Positions 7,045 to 13,859 of a DNA stretch of 29,596 nucleotides are shown here, piece after piece. The stretch spans positions 1-29,596 of the IMG/VR virus record IMGVR_UViG_3300050821_005308. One strand, 5' to 3'. Position 1 is the stretch's first letter; each line of letters opens with the position of its first letter. This DNA comes from a virus. The notes beneath the pieces are model-generated. The model made no database searches and was not told where the DNA came from. It worked only from the letters and a program-made list of their open reading frames with translations. The translations under genes and the position numbers were made by a program.

Positions 7045-7139
7045 ATCTTCAATTTACTAAAATACTCTTTAATCCCCTCCAAAACCATCATTGTGCGGTG
7101 GTGGGATATGATGCGGCGTTGGCGGGTTATAAGTTTCAT
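7041..7139 (-). CDS. Very small basic protein, 32 aa
   Basis: Found by reading the gap between two genes. It begins with an ATGA overlap with the gene at 7136-7636 and ends with an ATGA overlap with the gene at 6796-7044; such double coupling is unlikely by chance. The peptide is strongly basic (MKLITRQRRIISHHR start) with a C-terminal amphipathic helix. It could bind nucleic acid or act as a leader for coupling. Confidence 0.55.
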   Translation of the reverse strand: MKLITRQRRIISHHRTMMVLEGIKEYFSKLKI

Positions 7140-7636
7140 TTGCTATGTTTTGCCATCCATTTTATAAAATCCTGTTCGGTAGGTTTACGCGGCACAAGAA
7201 AGCCTATAAATTCCTGCTCGGTCGTATCGGGAACATTAACTATTTTGGTATAATCTTTTGAATGCCCGCTCCCGCCAGTTCCAAACCACATATCTTTCCA
7301 TTCCGTATCAATATGCGCCTTGTAATGAACCGATTTATACGCCTTACCAATAGCGGCATGATGCAAATTCCCGTTAAATTCATTTACCATGTTTTTTATC
7401 TGCTGTCCTTGTTCAAAAGTTTCAGGGTCGGCATATCCCGAAGTATGGTCTGCGTTCCAATGTATGGTTCGGTAATCATCTTCGCTTTTTTCACTAACCG
7501 TATCGGGATGCTGATATAGGTATAGGAAGTACCGTTGTGCCAAACTATCCGAAATAGTGATGTTGCCGATCTTCGTTTGCGCCACTCCTGCCGAAGCTAC
7601 TAAGGCAAGTGCGATGGTTATGTAGAGTGCTTTCAT
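7136..7636 (-). CDS. Exported protein with Sec signal peptide, 166 aa
   Basis: Residues 1-19 form a Sec signal peptide: Lys3, a hydrophobic core (LYITIALALVASAG) and a likely cleavage after VAQ or before QTK, the form usual in Bacteroidota. No lipobox cysteine. The mature part of about 146 residues is soluble with many His, Asp and Lys, including a GTGGSGHS loop. The protein should act in the periplasm or outside; superinfection exclusion or lysis control are options. No family recognised. One base separates it from the next exported gene upstream. Confidence 0.75.
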   Translation of the reverse strand: MKALYITIALALVASAGVAQTKIGNITISDSLAQRYFLYLYQHPDTVSEKSEDDYRTIHWNADHTSGYADPETFEQGQQIKNMVNEFNGNLHHAAIGKAYKSVHYKAHIDTEWKDMWFGTGGSGHSKDYTKIVNVPDTTEQEFIGFLVPRKPTEQDFIKWMAKHSK

Positions 7637-7637
7637 T

Positions 7638-7976
7638 CTAATTTAAGTGTAAATCCGTTAATTCAAATGGTTTTTTAAAGTAAGTAAAAGCCCCAATCTT
7701 TTTATCTCGTTTATAAATAATAATAGCGTGTTGGTGCTTAACAACGGTAAACGGAGTATCACAAATCAGTTTGCCATTTTTATAATTAACGCAAACCATA
7801 TCATTACCAATCGAAACCACTAATTGGCATATATGCGATTCATTTGTGAATAATTGCCATTCAATTTCAGGTGGGGTTCCGTGTTCTATCTTAAACATAC
7901 GGGTATCCTTTTTCGTCTGCCCCAACCCCACCAAAGAGGTTAGTAGGAGGGCGGTTAAGAGGGTTAAAGATTTCAT
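7638..7976 (-). CDS. Exported protein with Sec signal peptide, 112 aa
   Basis: The N-terminus (Lys2, hydrophobic core LTLLTALLLTSLVG, then LGQTKK) is a clear Sec signal peptide and ends like that of the neighbour 7136-7636 (AQTK versus GQTK). The mature part is about 92 residues, likely beta-rich, with three Cys that could form a disulfide in the periplasm. The overlap with the upstream gene is ATGA. Function unknown. Confidence 0.75.
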   Translation of the reverse strand: MKSLTLLTALLLTSLVGLGQTKKDTRMFKIEHGTPPEIEWQLFTNESHICQLVVSIGNDMVCVNYKNGKLICDTPFTVVKHQHAIIIYKRDKKIGAFTYFKKPFELTDLHLN

Positions 7977-8320
7977 GCGGATACCCTCCTTGCTTTCCGT
8001 TTACCTGTATTGCCATGTGGTTTTGGCTTTTCATCAACGGGTTTGCACTTCTTTTTTAATTCGTTTAATTCCCGTGAAAGCCTTGTGCTATACTCTGCGT
8101 TCGATTGAATAACCCTGTCCCTTTCCGCAAGTTTACGTTGCATCTCCTCTCGAACTTCCTCCTCTGCTGACTTTACATAAGCCTGCGAATGTCCATTGTA
8201 ACAAAAGAACGACTTCTTGTCCCGCCTGCGTTGTGTGTCAAAGGTATCGGGTACATAAAACACACATCCACAACTAATGCAAATATGTTCGGTAAATTCT
8301 ATTGATAAGCTCACGTTCAT
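7973..8320 (-). CDS. Zinc-finger plus coiled-coil protein, 115 aa
   Basis: Residues 14-19 (CISCGC) and a later C-x-N-G-H set (Cys40, His44) can form a zinc site of the kind found in small phage and HNH-related proteins. Residues 52-92 form a long charged helix with heptad pattern (EEEVREEMQRKLAERDRV), probably a coiled coil. The end is basic and Pro-rich (KRKARR). No nuclease residues are evident. It is followed by the two exported proteins in the operon. Confidence 0.7.
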   Translation of the reverse strand: MNVSLSIEFTEHICISCGCVFYVPDTFDTQRRRDKKSFFCYNGHSQAYVKSAEEEVREEMQRKLAERDRVIQSNAEYSTRLSRELNELKKKCKPVDEKPKPHGNTGKRKARRVSA

Positions 8321-8335
8321 TTCTTTTAAATTTTA

Positions 8336-8434
8336 CTACACCACCTCCAAAGTTTCAGACCTTACAATATCATCGATGTTGATAGCGTCGATAACCTCTT
8401 GCGGCAGGTCGATTTCAAATTCCAGTTCGGGCAT
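8336..8434 (-). CDS. Possible small acidic protein, 32 aa
   Basis: Frame starting MPELEFEIDLPQEVIDAI and ending before the zinc-finger gene. It overlaps the upstream gene by 20 bases and has no clear ribosome site. A longer version from 8530 would overlap by 116 bases and is unlikely. The product is acidic and could be a short helix protein; weak call. Confidence 0.4.
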   Translation of the reverse strand: MPELEFEIDLPQEVIDAINIDDIVRSETLEVV

Positions 8435-8672
8435 TATTTGGCGCAGGCTTGGTGAGTAATATAGTTTTATCAAACTCAAGTATAAAATCACGCGCTTTTT
8501 GCGGTAGGGATATGTAAGGCAATCCCCCAATACGGATTTCCTCGTTCATTACATCTGCAATCGGGAATACATCACATATAGCTACTGATATGGCGCAGTT
8601 TTCCCATGCCCTACCAGTACAATAGGCACTTTTCCTAAGTACTTCTTTGGTGACTTTTATTTTTAATCTCAT
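8415..8672 (-). CDS. Hypothetical protein, 85 aa
   Basis: Start at 8672 chosen for GAGGAGG upstream and the ATGA overlap with the previous stop; an in-frame ATG at 8708 would run into the upstream gene. The first residues are basic (MRLKIKVTKEVLRKS), the remainder mixed, with three Cys that are not paired as a finger. It resembles small phage proteins of unknown function; no motif is named. Confidence 0.65.
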   Translation of the reverse strand: MRLKIKVTKEVLRKSAYCTGRAWENCAISVAICDVFPIADVMNEEIRIGGLPYISLPQKARDFILEFDKTILLTKPAPNNARTGI

Positions 8673-8917
8673 ATAAATTCGTCCTCCTCTATTTCGCCAT
8701 TGAGCCATTGGTACGCCGAGATAGCTGCGTTTTCTACATTATCGTCGTGATTTCCCTCATATATCTCATCTTGGTCAATGTCATTTTTTATGACGTGCAT
8801 TTGTTCGTCAATGGCTTCCCAATTATTATCTCCAAAAAATGAATATTGTGGGAGCGTCTTTTTTAGATCGGATAGCTTTTGTACCATGCTGTCAATCTCG
8901 GTTTGGTTTCTTTTCAT
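8669..8917 (-). CDS. Acidic hypothetical protein, 82 aa
   Basis: About one quarter of the residues are Asp or Glu, concentrated at 45-62 and at the end (EIEEDEFI). The N-terminal half is a helix with Lys/Leu. Acidic small proteins of this type are common in phages, some mimicking DNA, but nothing specific is seen here. Start/stop coupled to the next gene. Confidence 0.7.
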   Translation of the reverse strand: MKRNQTEIDSMVQKLSDLKKTLPQYSFFGDNNWEAIDEQMHVIKNDIDQDEIYEGNHDDNVENAAISAYQWLNGEIEEDEFI

Positions 8918-8918
8918 A

Positions 8919-9107
8919 TCATTTGGTTTTTAAACTCCTTACTATATCCCCACCCTGCAACAACTCCACGTTGTCGCCATGCCTCACTGGTTTCATTACA
9001 GCCCATATCCCCCATCCCGTAAAGGACAGGACGATCAATACGAACAGCCAAAACTGCCACAGGCGGATGATGATGCCGGGGATGGTGGGAGGGGCGAAGG
9101 TTTTCAT
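8919..9107 (-). CDS. Single-span membrane protein, 62 aa
   Basis: One strongly hydrophobic helix (about residues 14-37, with four Trp) follows a short Pro-rich N-terminus; a polar C-terminal part of 25 residues follows (RHGDNVELLQGGDI). It overlaps the upstream gene by four bases. A host-envelope role is likely; no family known. Confidence 0.7.
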   Translation of the reverse strand: MKTFAPPTIPGIIIRLWQFWLFVLIVLSFTGWGIWAVMKPVRHGDNVELLQGGDIVRSLKTK

Positions 9108-9319
9108 GCTATGCGTGTTGCTGTACAGTAGTCGTTTTTGACTCCTGTATATGAAAATAACAATTTACTATCAACGCCCTGATTGCTATTAAGGCGGTTA
9201 AGTGTTGATTTAAAAGAAGCTATCCGGTCAGCATGTATTTGAATTGTACCATTAATAGGTGTTTCCGAAATAACATCCGCAATACTCGGTTTTACTTCTA
9301 CTGGTTCTATTTTGTTCAT
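9104..9319 (-). CDS. Hypothetical protein, 71 aa, first gene of minus unit
   Basis: First coding region after the tRNA-like RNA; its ATG lies 18 bases beyond the end of that RNA. The product is soluble and polar with a likely beta-strand set in residues 20-60. No motif recognised. The leader in front is AT-rich and contains no strong ribosome site, as is usual for Bacteroidota. Confidence 0.65.
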   Translation of the reverse strand: MNKIEPVEVKPSIADVISETPINGTIQIHADRIASFKSTLNRLNSNQGVDSKLLFSYTGVKNDYCTATRIA

Positions 9320-9337
9320 ATCTCATTATATTAATGT

Positions 9338-9449
9338 CGGGGGAACGGGAATCGAACCCGCTCTTCCTTATTGTCACAGAAACCGCTAAGTCGCTGTATT
9401 GACACGCCACCAGCCGTTGTCCGGACTTATAATGCTGGTGAATCCCCCG
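9338..9449 (-). ncRNA. tRNA-like structured RNA, 112 nt
   Basis: Read on the minus strand, positions 1-7 (CGGGGGA, 9449-9443) pair perfectly with 106-112 (TCCCCCG), next to a normal T arm: stem GCGGG/CCCGT and loop TTCGATT. Between them lie a 7-bp arm (10-16 with 36-42, 19-nt loop) and an interrupted 8-bp arm (46-49/75-78 and 53-56/71-74) with a 14-nt loop containing CTTAG. A normal tRNA would have 4-bp D and 5-bp anticodon arms; these arms are larger and no standard anticodon loop can be drawn. CCA is not encoded. It is either an odd or decayed tRNA, or a tRNA mimic acting as leader RNA. Confidence 0.55.
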
Positions 9450-9458
9450 ATAACAATA

Positions 9459-9488
9459 CAAACATACAACAAACATATTATATCACAA
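9459..9488 (-). promoter_or_regulatory. Strong Bacteroidota-type promoter of the minus unit
   Basis: On the minus strand TTG (9488-9486), a 19-base spacer and TATGTTTG (9466-9459) match the -33/-7 consensus exactly. A second TATGTTTG lies 11 bases upstream (9477-9470). The predicted start, about 9450-9454, falls at the 5' end of the tRNA-like RNA. Confidence 0.65.
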
Positions 9489-9615
9489 AATAAACTTATT
9501 AACATTTTGTATTAAACTGTGTTAATAACTTGTTTGAAATAAATTTTCATAAGTCCCAAACATTACTTTACTTTGTTCCGTACAAACCGCCCAACGGCAT
9601 AAATGAAAAGGAAAG

Positions 9616-9834
9616 ATGAAAGTATTTACTGAACAACTTGAAGAACTAAAAAGCGCGGCTCAAAAAATAGTGCTAACGCATTTTAAAGATGGAGAGCTTC
9701 ACTTTAGTGAAAGGACACTTGTAATGGAAAGCGGCGGCTGGCGAAATGATGACAGCATCGACAAAGACGACCTTTACAAACTATCAGCAGAATTTGTTTG
9801 TGACCTTGCCGATGAACTGATTTGCGGATTTTAG
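9616..9834 (+). CDS. Hypothetical protein, 72 aa, first gene of plus unit
   Basis: AAAGGAAAG precedes the ATG. The protein is acidic at the end (DDSIDKDDLYKLSAEF and following) and helical. It opens the rightward unit, divergent from the minus unit. The shared 166-base spacer (9450-9615) has the minus promoter but only a weak plus candidate (TTACTTTG at 9568-9575, no well-placed TTG). Confidence 0.7.
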   Translation: MKVFTEQLEELKSAAQKIVLTHFKDGELHFSERTLVMESGGWRNDDSIDKDDLYKLSAEFVCDLADELICGF

Positions 9835-9862
9835 CCCCCTCACCCTTCATAAACTTAAAACA

Positions 9863-9988
9863 ATGAAAACAGAACCAATGTCAGCCACCGCTCACGAAAG
9901 CATGGTAAAACGTAACAAAATAACACCTGAAAAGATTAAGGCGTTGAGGATGAGTTTGGAAAGAGGAAAGGAGTTGGTGAAGAAATGA
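9863..9988 (+). CDS. Small basic protein, 41 aa
   Basis: Helical basic product with 9 Lys and 3 Arg in 41 residues. ATG starts 28 bases after the previous stop; its TGA overlaps the next ATG (ATGA). No known motif; a nucleic-acid contact is possible from charge only. Confidence 0.55.
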   Translation: MKTEPMSATAHESMVKRNKITPEKIKALRMSLERGKELVKK

Positions 9989-10161
9989 GCTTAAGTAAGA
10001 TATTATCCGGGTTTGAAATGGGTTATATTTCAGCCGATATCGCAGAGGAACAAATACGTGAATTGATAAATTTGGTTAGTGTGAGTAATGAGAATTTGAC
10101 AATTTTTGGCGATGGATACGATCAAGCCATTACAGATGTATTTAAAGCACTTGACCTATGA
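9985..10161 (+). CDS. Small acidic protein, 58 aa
   Basis: Coupled at both ends by ATGA overlaps. Soluble, acidic, probably a helix-strand-helix fold (EEQIRELINLVS, NLTIFGDG, DQAITDVFKAL). No family recognised. Confidence 0.6.
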   Translation: MSLSKILSGFEMGYISADIAEEQIRELINLVSVSNENLTIFGDGYDQAITDVFKALDL

Positions 10162-10352
10162 ATCTTCGCTGCCTCCTCTTCGGCCACGCCTTTATTGATG
10201 GCTTCAAATACCGTCGCTGTCTGCGCTGCGGTCTGACCCAAAAGAAAGTCCTGAAAGGTATGGAGCAAGAACTGGACAACAATGCCAAAATCATATTAGA
10301 ACTGGAAACTGATTATTTAATTCAAAAATCACAAATAGAAAATAAATTATGA
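10158..10352 (+). CDS. Zinc-finger protein of the short prophage type, 64 aa
   Basis: The N-terminus MNLRCLLFGHAF then RRCLRCGLTQ gives Cys5, His10, Cys21 and Cys24, a CxxxxH ... CxxC zinc site also seen in small prophage proteins (the DUF1660 type, from memory). Residues 34-64 form a charged helix, likely coiled coil. Role unknown. ATGA overlaps with both neighbours. Confidence 0.75.
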   Translation: MNLRCLLFGHAFIDGFKYRRCLRCGLTQKKVLKGMEQELDNNAKIILELETDYLIQKSQIENKL

Positions 10353-10615
10353 ACCTACAAGACAGAATATCAGACATCCGCGCTTTAACGCATAACTTAG
10401 TTAAAGAGAACCCGGAAATATCAAGCCTTACATTCAGCCTGTTCGATTGTGAACTGGACGAAATTGAAGCTATGGCACAATCGCCTATAAAGTATAGCAA
10501 CTACCATGAACGGGCGCAAGCTATCGTGGTAAGCGAATCTACTTTAGCCATATTTGCTTATACCAAAAAGTGTAAGCCCGTTTCACCTGTAACCCCTCAA
10601 TTTGAAATGATATGA
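10349..10615 (+). CDS. Hypothetical protein, 88 aa
   Basis: Soluble protein with acidic middle (FDCELDEIEAM) and a Pro-rich end; no known motif. Coupled by 4-base overlaps upstream and downstream, so it is part of the same translational chain as the zinc-finger gene. Confidence 0.65.
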   Translation: MNLQDRISDIRALTHNLVKENPEISSLTFSLFDCELDEIEAMAQSPIKYSNYHERAQAIVVSESTLAIFAYTKKCKPVSPVTPQFEMI

Positions 10616-10797
10616 AAAAGTGTAAAAAACTTAGCTACAAATCCATCCGCAAGATGTGGTCTGACGCTGAATGGGCGCGTGACCTGTATTTTGACTTGGG
10701 GATAGCAGAGGAATATCTGCGCTATCAGAAGATAGCAACAAGGCTGTATAATGCGATGATGAGGTTTGAAAAAATTAACACTTTAAAGGCTGAATAA
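10612..10797 (+). CDS. Hypothetical basic helical protein, 61 aa
   Basis: Mainly helical with Lys/Arg-rich start (MKKCKKLSYKSIRK) and many Tyr, Trp and Met. No known motif. It begins with an ATGA overlap; the next ATG follows one base after its stop. Confidence 0.65.
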   Translation: MKKCKKLSYKSIRKMWSDAEWARDLYFDLGIAEEYLRYQKIATRLYNAMMRFEKINTLKAE

Positions 10798-10798
10798 G

Positions 10799-11038
10799 AT
10801 GAACAATTCAAGATGCCCCGGATGTGGTCATAATTTTTACACAGATAGCCCGGCAAGAAATGGATACTGTAAATGGTGCGTTAATGAACAAGACAATCCT
10901 TCATATTGTTATATATGCGGTTCAACGGCTACATGCTCAAGTCCGCGTGGCTACCTGTGTGATAGCTCCAGGTGTCATGATACAGACGATAGGAGAATGG
11001 AAGACCAATACCGGGAACAATACGACGACGATTATTAA
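10799..11038 (+). CDS. Double zinc-ribbon protein, 79 aa
   Basis: Eight cysteines form pairs: CPGC (6-9), CKWC (23-26), CYIC (37-40) and a C-rich set (CSSPRGYLCDSSRCH). This suggests two zinc-binding units. The C-terminal end is acidic (DTDDRRMEDQYREQYDDDY). A compact double finger in a replication-proximal operon could contact DNA, RNA or a host protein; no name can be given. The overlapping frame at 10824-11078 is a shadow. Confidence 0.75.
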   Translation: MNNSRCPGCGHNFYTDSPARNGYCKWCVNEQDNPSYCYICGSTATCSSPRGYLCDSSRCHDTDDRRMEDQYREQYDDDY

Positions 11039-11074
11039 CCCTCTAACCACCCCGGAAGGAAGGGGGAAAGAATT

Positions 11075-11329
11075 ATGAGCAGAAAAAACAAGTCGAAAGA
11101 CCGCCTGATGCTACCGGGCGCAAGCAAGTTGGAATGGAAGTTAAAAAACTACCTGCACCTGAATGATATTTACAAAGGCAATAACGATATGCAAACGATA
11201 ATTATAAATTCATTTTTGAACCAGTACGGCGGCGATAATGATGCGCCGTGGAAAGAGAAACTATTGGTTATAAATGAAAACTTCGGCAGGTTTGCACAGT
11301 ACGCACAAAATCATTGGAAAACTAAATAG
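11075..11329 (+). CDS. Hypothetical protein, 84 aa
   Basis: AAGGAAGGGGGAAAG lies before the ATG. The product is basic at the start (MSRKNKSKDRLMLPGASK), then soluble with many Asn, Trp and Phe. No motif known. It is separated by four bases from the HTH gene. Confidence 0.65.
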   Translation: MSRKNKSKDRLMLPGASKLEWKLKNYLHLNDIYKGNNDMQTIIINSFLNQYGGDNDAPWKEKLLVINENFGRFAQYAQNHWKTK

Positions 11330-11333
11330 AATT

Positions 11334-11552
11334 ATGGAAACCGAAAACTTTATATATTTCTTTTCAAACAACGTTAAAAAAATAATGAGAAAAGGGAATA
11401 TGCATAAGCAGGATTTCGCAACCAAAACTGGTATTTCTTATTCAATGGTGGGTGCGATCGCAGAGGGTAGAACCTTGAGTATCCTGTCTGTTTATAAGGT
11501 CAGCCGTGCTTTTAATTACACAATTGATGATTTAATAACTAAACTGATATGA
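11334..11552 (+). CDS. XRE-type helix-turn-helix regulator, 72 aa
   Basis: Start at 11334; an earlier in-frame ATG at 11274 would overlap the gene before. The pattern VKKIMRKGNMHKQDFATKTG (14-33), then ISYSMVGAIAEGRTLSILSV and the helix KVSRAFNYTIDDL, matches the five-helix fold of Cro/C1/XRE repressors; residues 25-46 are the HTH. At 72 aa it is a bare DNA-binding domain and may act as dimer. It sits just before the recombination genes, so it may control this unit or the divergent promoter at 9459. Confidence 0.8.
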   Translation: METENFIYFFSNNVKKIMRKGNMHKQDFATKTGISYSMVGAIAEGRTLSILSVYKVSRAFNYTIDDLITKLI

Positions 11553-11734
11553 AAAACACCCTCAAACTAATCAAACCCGACCCCAAAACCACCCGCATCC
11601 TGCCGGATAGCAAGCAGATGCCACTCGTCCCTCCAACCTTTGAAGTGGAGTTGATTGACTTTAGGGTGAAGGGGATTAAGTGGTACACGAGCCTGATGCG
11701 CTACGATACCCGGCAGAATGATAAGATTAAATAA
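11549..11734 (+). CDS. Hypothetical protein, 61 aa
   Basis: ATGA overlap with the HTH gene. Soluble, Pro- and Lys-rich, with a beta-like centre (EVELIDFRVKGIKWY). No motif. The opposite frame 11567-11887 is not supported by context. Confidence 0.6.
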   Translation: MKNTLKLIKPDPKTTRILPDSKQMPLVPPTFEVELIDFRVKGIKWYTSLMRYDTRQNDKIK

Positions 11735-11744
11735 ATAGGAAAAA

Positions 11745-12302
11745 ATGGAAAAACAAAAAAGCACCGGGCTAACGAAATCAGCCCCGAAGGTGCAAATCAC
11801 AACACTTACAAGAGATTTAGGATTAGCCATACAGGTTGATAGCCTAAACACGCTGTTAAACACACAGCCACCTAAGAATTGGTACAAGAATCACAAAGGA
11901 AACGATTACCTGCCTATTGACAGGGTAAAGAACAACCTGATAACCATATTTCAGGATTATGATTGGGAAATTCAATCTGTTCAGGTCATCGCTAATTCTA
12001 TATGCGTAACAGGAAATTTGTACATCATTAACCCGGTAACCGGAAGGCAGCGTAAATTGGCGGGTATCGGCGCATGGCCTATACAATTAAACAAAGGTTC
12101 AGCACCTACAGACTTTAATAACATTATATCTGACGCTATCCAAAAGAACGCCCCGGCTGCCGAAAGCCTTGCACTTAAAAACGCAGCGTCAAAATTAGGA
12201 AAACTATTTGGAGGTGGTAACGAAGAAGTGGAGTTTATGCCAGCGTATTCTAAAGAAGTTCCGCTTGACGAAATCAAACAGTCTTTAGCATCTACTGAAT
12301 AA
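11745..12302 (+). CDS. Rad52-like single-strand annealing protein (probable)
   Basis: The protein of 185 aa has the order of elements seen in phage Rad52/Sak-like annealing proteins: a PKNWYKNHKGNDYLPID segment (about 43-60), an amphipathic helix, a beta sheet with DWEIQSVQV and NLYIINPVTG, a GIGA motif (about 106-109) and a final PAAESLALKNAASKLGKLFG helix (about 136-155). Such proteins anneal single strands and pair with an exonuclease, here the YqaJ gene whose ATG starts on the last base of this stop. The acidic end may be flexible. RecT or Erf families fit less well. Confidence 0.65.
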   Translation: MEKQKSTGLTKSAPKVQITTLTRDLGLAIQVDSLNTLLNTQPPKNWYKNHKGNDYLPIDRVKNNLITIFQDYDWEIQSVQVIANSICVTGNLYIINPVTGRQRKLAGIGAWPIQLNKGSAPTDFNNIISDAIQKNAPAAESLALKNAASKLGKLFGGGNEEVEFMPAYSKEVPLDEIKQSLASTE

Positions 12303-12958
12303 TGGAAACGATCACAGGAACACCAAACGAATTGCAGCGTACGCCGGAATGGATGGCGCAGCGATTGGGCAGGTTCTCATGCAGCCAATTTTCAAGGCTA
12401 ATGACAGAGCCGCGTAAAAAAGAGGATAAAGAAAAAGGCAATTTATCCGATGGTGCAATTACATATGTATACGAGTGTGTTGCAGAAAGGCTAACCGGGA
12501 CAAAAGCAAAGGAGGACTTCACATCTAAATTCACGGATTGGGGTATCCAAAATGAGCCTATTGCAGTAGCTATTTACGATGAGGTCAAGGGCTGTAAATC
12601 CACGGATAGCGATTACATAGAATACGGCGAAAATTCAGGCGGATCGCCTGATAGGTTAGTGGGTGATGAGGGTATCTTGGAAATCAAGTGCCCGTTTACC
12701 ATAACATCGCATTTGGAGCATAAATTAGAGGATTTACGTGATAAGCCCGAGTACTTTTGGCAATGCATGGGCTATTTGCTTATCACGGGGCGCAGGTGGA
12801 TTGATTTCGTTTCTTACCATCCTTTATACCCCGGTAAATTACAGTTCATTTTAAAGCGGTTAAATGCCTCTGATTACGAACCCGAACTAAAGCTACTAAA
12901 ATCAAAATTGGATAAATCAACTGAAATTTTTAACTTAATAACAAATTCACTTATATGA
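12302..12958 (+). CDS. YqaJ-type viral recombinase exonuclease
   Basis: Lambda-exonuclease-like 5'-3' DNA nuclease that makes single strands for the annealing protein. The family start is seen as RTPEWMAQRLGRFSCSQ (13-29). The PD-(D/E)xK site is Glu85 (in NEPIA), Asp117 (in SPDRL) and Glu127-Ile-Lys129, with Gln154 in WQCMGYLL. The product of 218 aa has family length. It is translationally linked at both ends (one-base and 4-base overlaps). Confidence 0.92.
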   Translation: METITGTPNELQRTPEWMAQRLGRFSCSQFSRLMTEPRKKEDKEKGNLSDGAITYVYECVAERLTGTKAKEDFTSKFTDWGIQNEPIAVAIYDEVKGCKSTDSDYIEYGENSGGSPDRLVGDEGILEIKCPFTITSHLEHKLEDLRDKPEYFWQCMGYLLITGRRWIDFVSYHPLYPGKLQFILKRLNASDYEPELKLLKSKLDKSTEIFNLITNSLI

Positions 12959-13239
12959 TTATTATCGATTTATGCCTGTCGGATATACCCGCAGAAGCTC
13001 GCAAGAAAAGCGAGAAAAACCAAAAGGTTTACGCGAAATTCGTTGTTGACGAAAGAAAGTCACCAGACAACTACGGCAACACACACACCGTTTACGTAAA
13101 CCAAACTAAAGAGGAACGCGAAGCTGGTAATGCGAAACAGTATGTAGGAAGCGGAAAGGAAATTGTATTCGGCGCGAAAACAACGGCTAAAAAGCCTGAT
13201 GTTGAGCAACTGCGGGACGAGGACGATTTGCCCTTTTAG
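12955..13239 (+). CDS. Small protein with SSB-type acidic tip, 94 aa
   Basis: The last nine residues, LRDEDDLPF, have the form of the C-terminal tip of bacterial SSB (acidic residues ending in hydrophobic Pro-Phe), which binds replication and repair proteins. The body (1-82) is basic with beta-strand patterns such as KVYAKFVVDE and NTHTVYVN. It could be a short single-strand DNA-binding protein, although the classic OB-fold signature is not obvious to me. It follows the annealing protein and exonuclease with an ATGA overlap. Confidence 0.65.
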   Translation: MIIIDLCLSDIPAEARKKSEKNQKVYAKFVVDERKSPDNYGNTHTVYVNQTKEEREAGNAKQYVGSGKEIVFGAKTTAKKPDVEQLRDEDDLPF

Positions 13240-13243
13240 ACCC

Positions 13244-13459
13244 ATGAAAAAAATCCTGTCAACAATCCTTCGCGAGCGCACCGATACCATAGAGTACCGG
13301 GCGATTCGCAAGGCTCTGATGAACTGCGCCCAAAATGCTAAATTTGAATACCGGGTGCTTAAAATAGATCCTAAAACAATCACAATGCTTCAAAACAATG
13401 GCATCAAAGTCGAAAAGAACCAAGACAACGGATACGAAGTCTATCTCCTTACATGGTGA
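13244..13459 (+). CDS. Hypothetical protein, 71 aa
   Basis: Start ATG 13244 is four bases after the previous stop. Basic soluble product with a beta-rich end (VEKNQDNGYEVYLLTW). Its 3' end overlaps the next gene by 62 bases in another frame if that gene starts at 13398. Function unknown. Confidence 0.65.
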   Translation: MKKILSTILRERTDTIEYRAIRKALMNCAQNAKFEYRVLKIDPKTITMLQNNGIKVEKNQDNGYEVYLLTW

Positions 13460-13859
13460 TGAGTACTGGATAAACGCGGGTAAACAAATTGAGTGGCCCA
13501 TCGATTTAAGGGAGCGTCATATATCCGTTCCTGAAATCGATCTGCAAAGGGCTAAAGATAATTTGATGGTTCAACACTTTATTAACAATGGGTTTTTTAT
13601 TCAGCTTTGTATTGGCGAAGTGAGTAAGAAACCCATTTTTGACCCTGTGATTACCTTAAAGCAAAAGCCTATTGAGCGGAGTGAATTTGCTATCCGTGAC
13701 AGGTTTAGAATAAAGTCCACTCATTGTGAATTAGAGATTGCTTTTTTGGAGGGTAAAAAAATCACCCTGCATTACATTAACCGTATTAAGCCAGACATTA
13801 CCAGCAACGTTGATAATTTGCGCAAGGTTTTATTAATGGAGGTATGGGAGCGAATTTAA
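13398..13859 (+). CDS. Hypothetical protein, 153 aa
   Basis: The longest frame starts at 13398, overlapping the previous gene by 62 bases, with a Lys/Thr-rich leader; the conserved-looking part begins near DEYWINAGKQIEWPIDLRER (residues 21-40). No other ATG lies between 13398 and Met57, so the exact start is uncertain. Mixed alpha/beta, basic, no known motif. Its end overlaps the next gene by 16 bases. Confidence 0.7.
   Translation: MASKSKRTKTTDTKSISLHGDEYWINAGKQIEWPIDLRERHISVPEIDLQRAKDNLMVQHFINNGFFIQLCIGEVSKKPIFDPVITLKQKPIERSEFAIRDRFRIKSTHCELEIAFLEGKKITLHYINRIKPDITSNVDNLRKVLLMEVWERI

Noticed and set aside
9338-9449. Ordinary tRNA-Leu (CTTAG in the second inner loop resembles a UAG anticodon)
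   Set aside because: The flanking bases cannot form the 5-bp anticodon stem, and the D-like arm has 7 bp and a 19-nt loop, so a normal cloverleaf cannot be drawn.
9252-9476. 74-aa minus-strand frame across the tRNA-like RNA
   Set aside because: It would start upstream of the predicted transcript start and cross the structured RNA; the frame at 9104-9319 has better placement.
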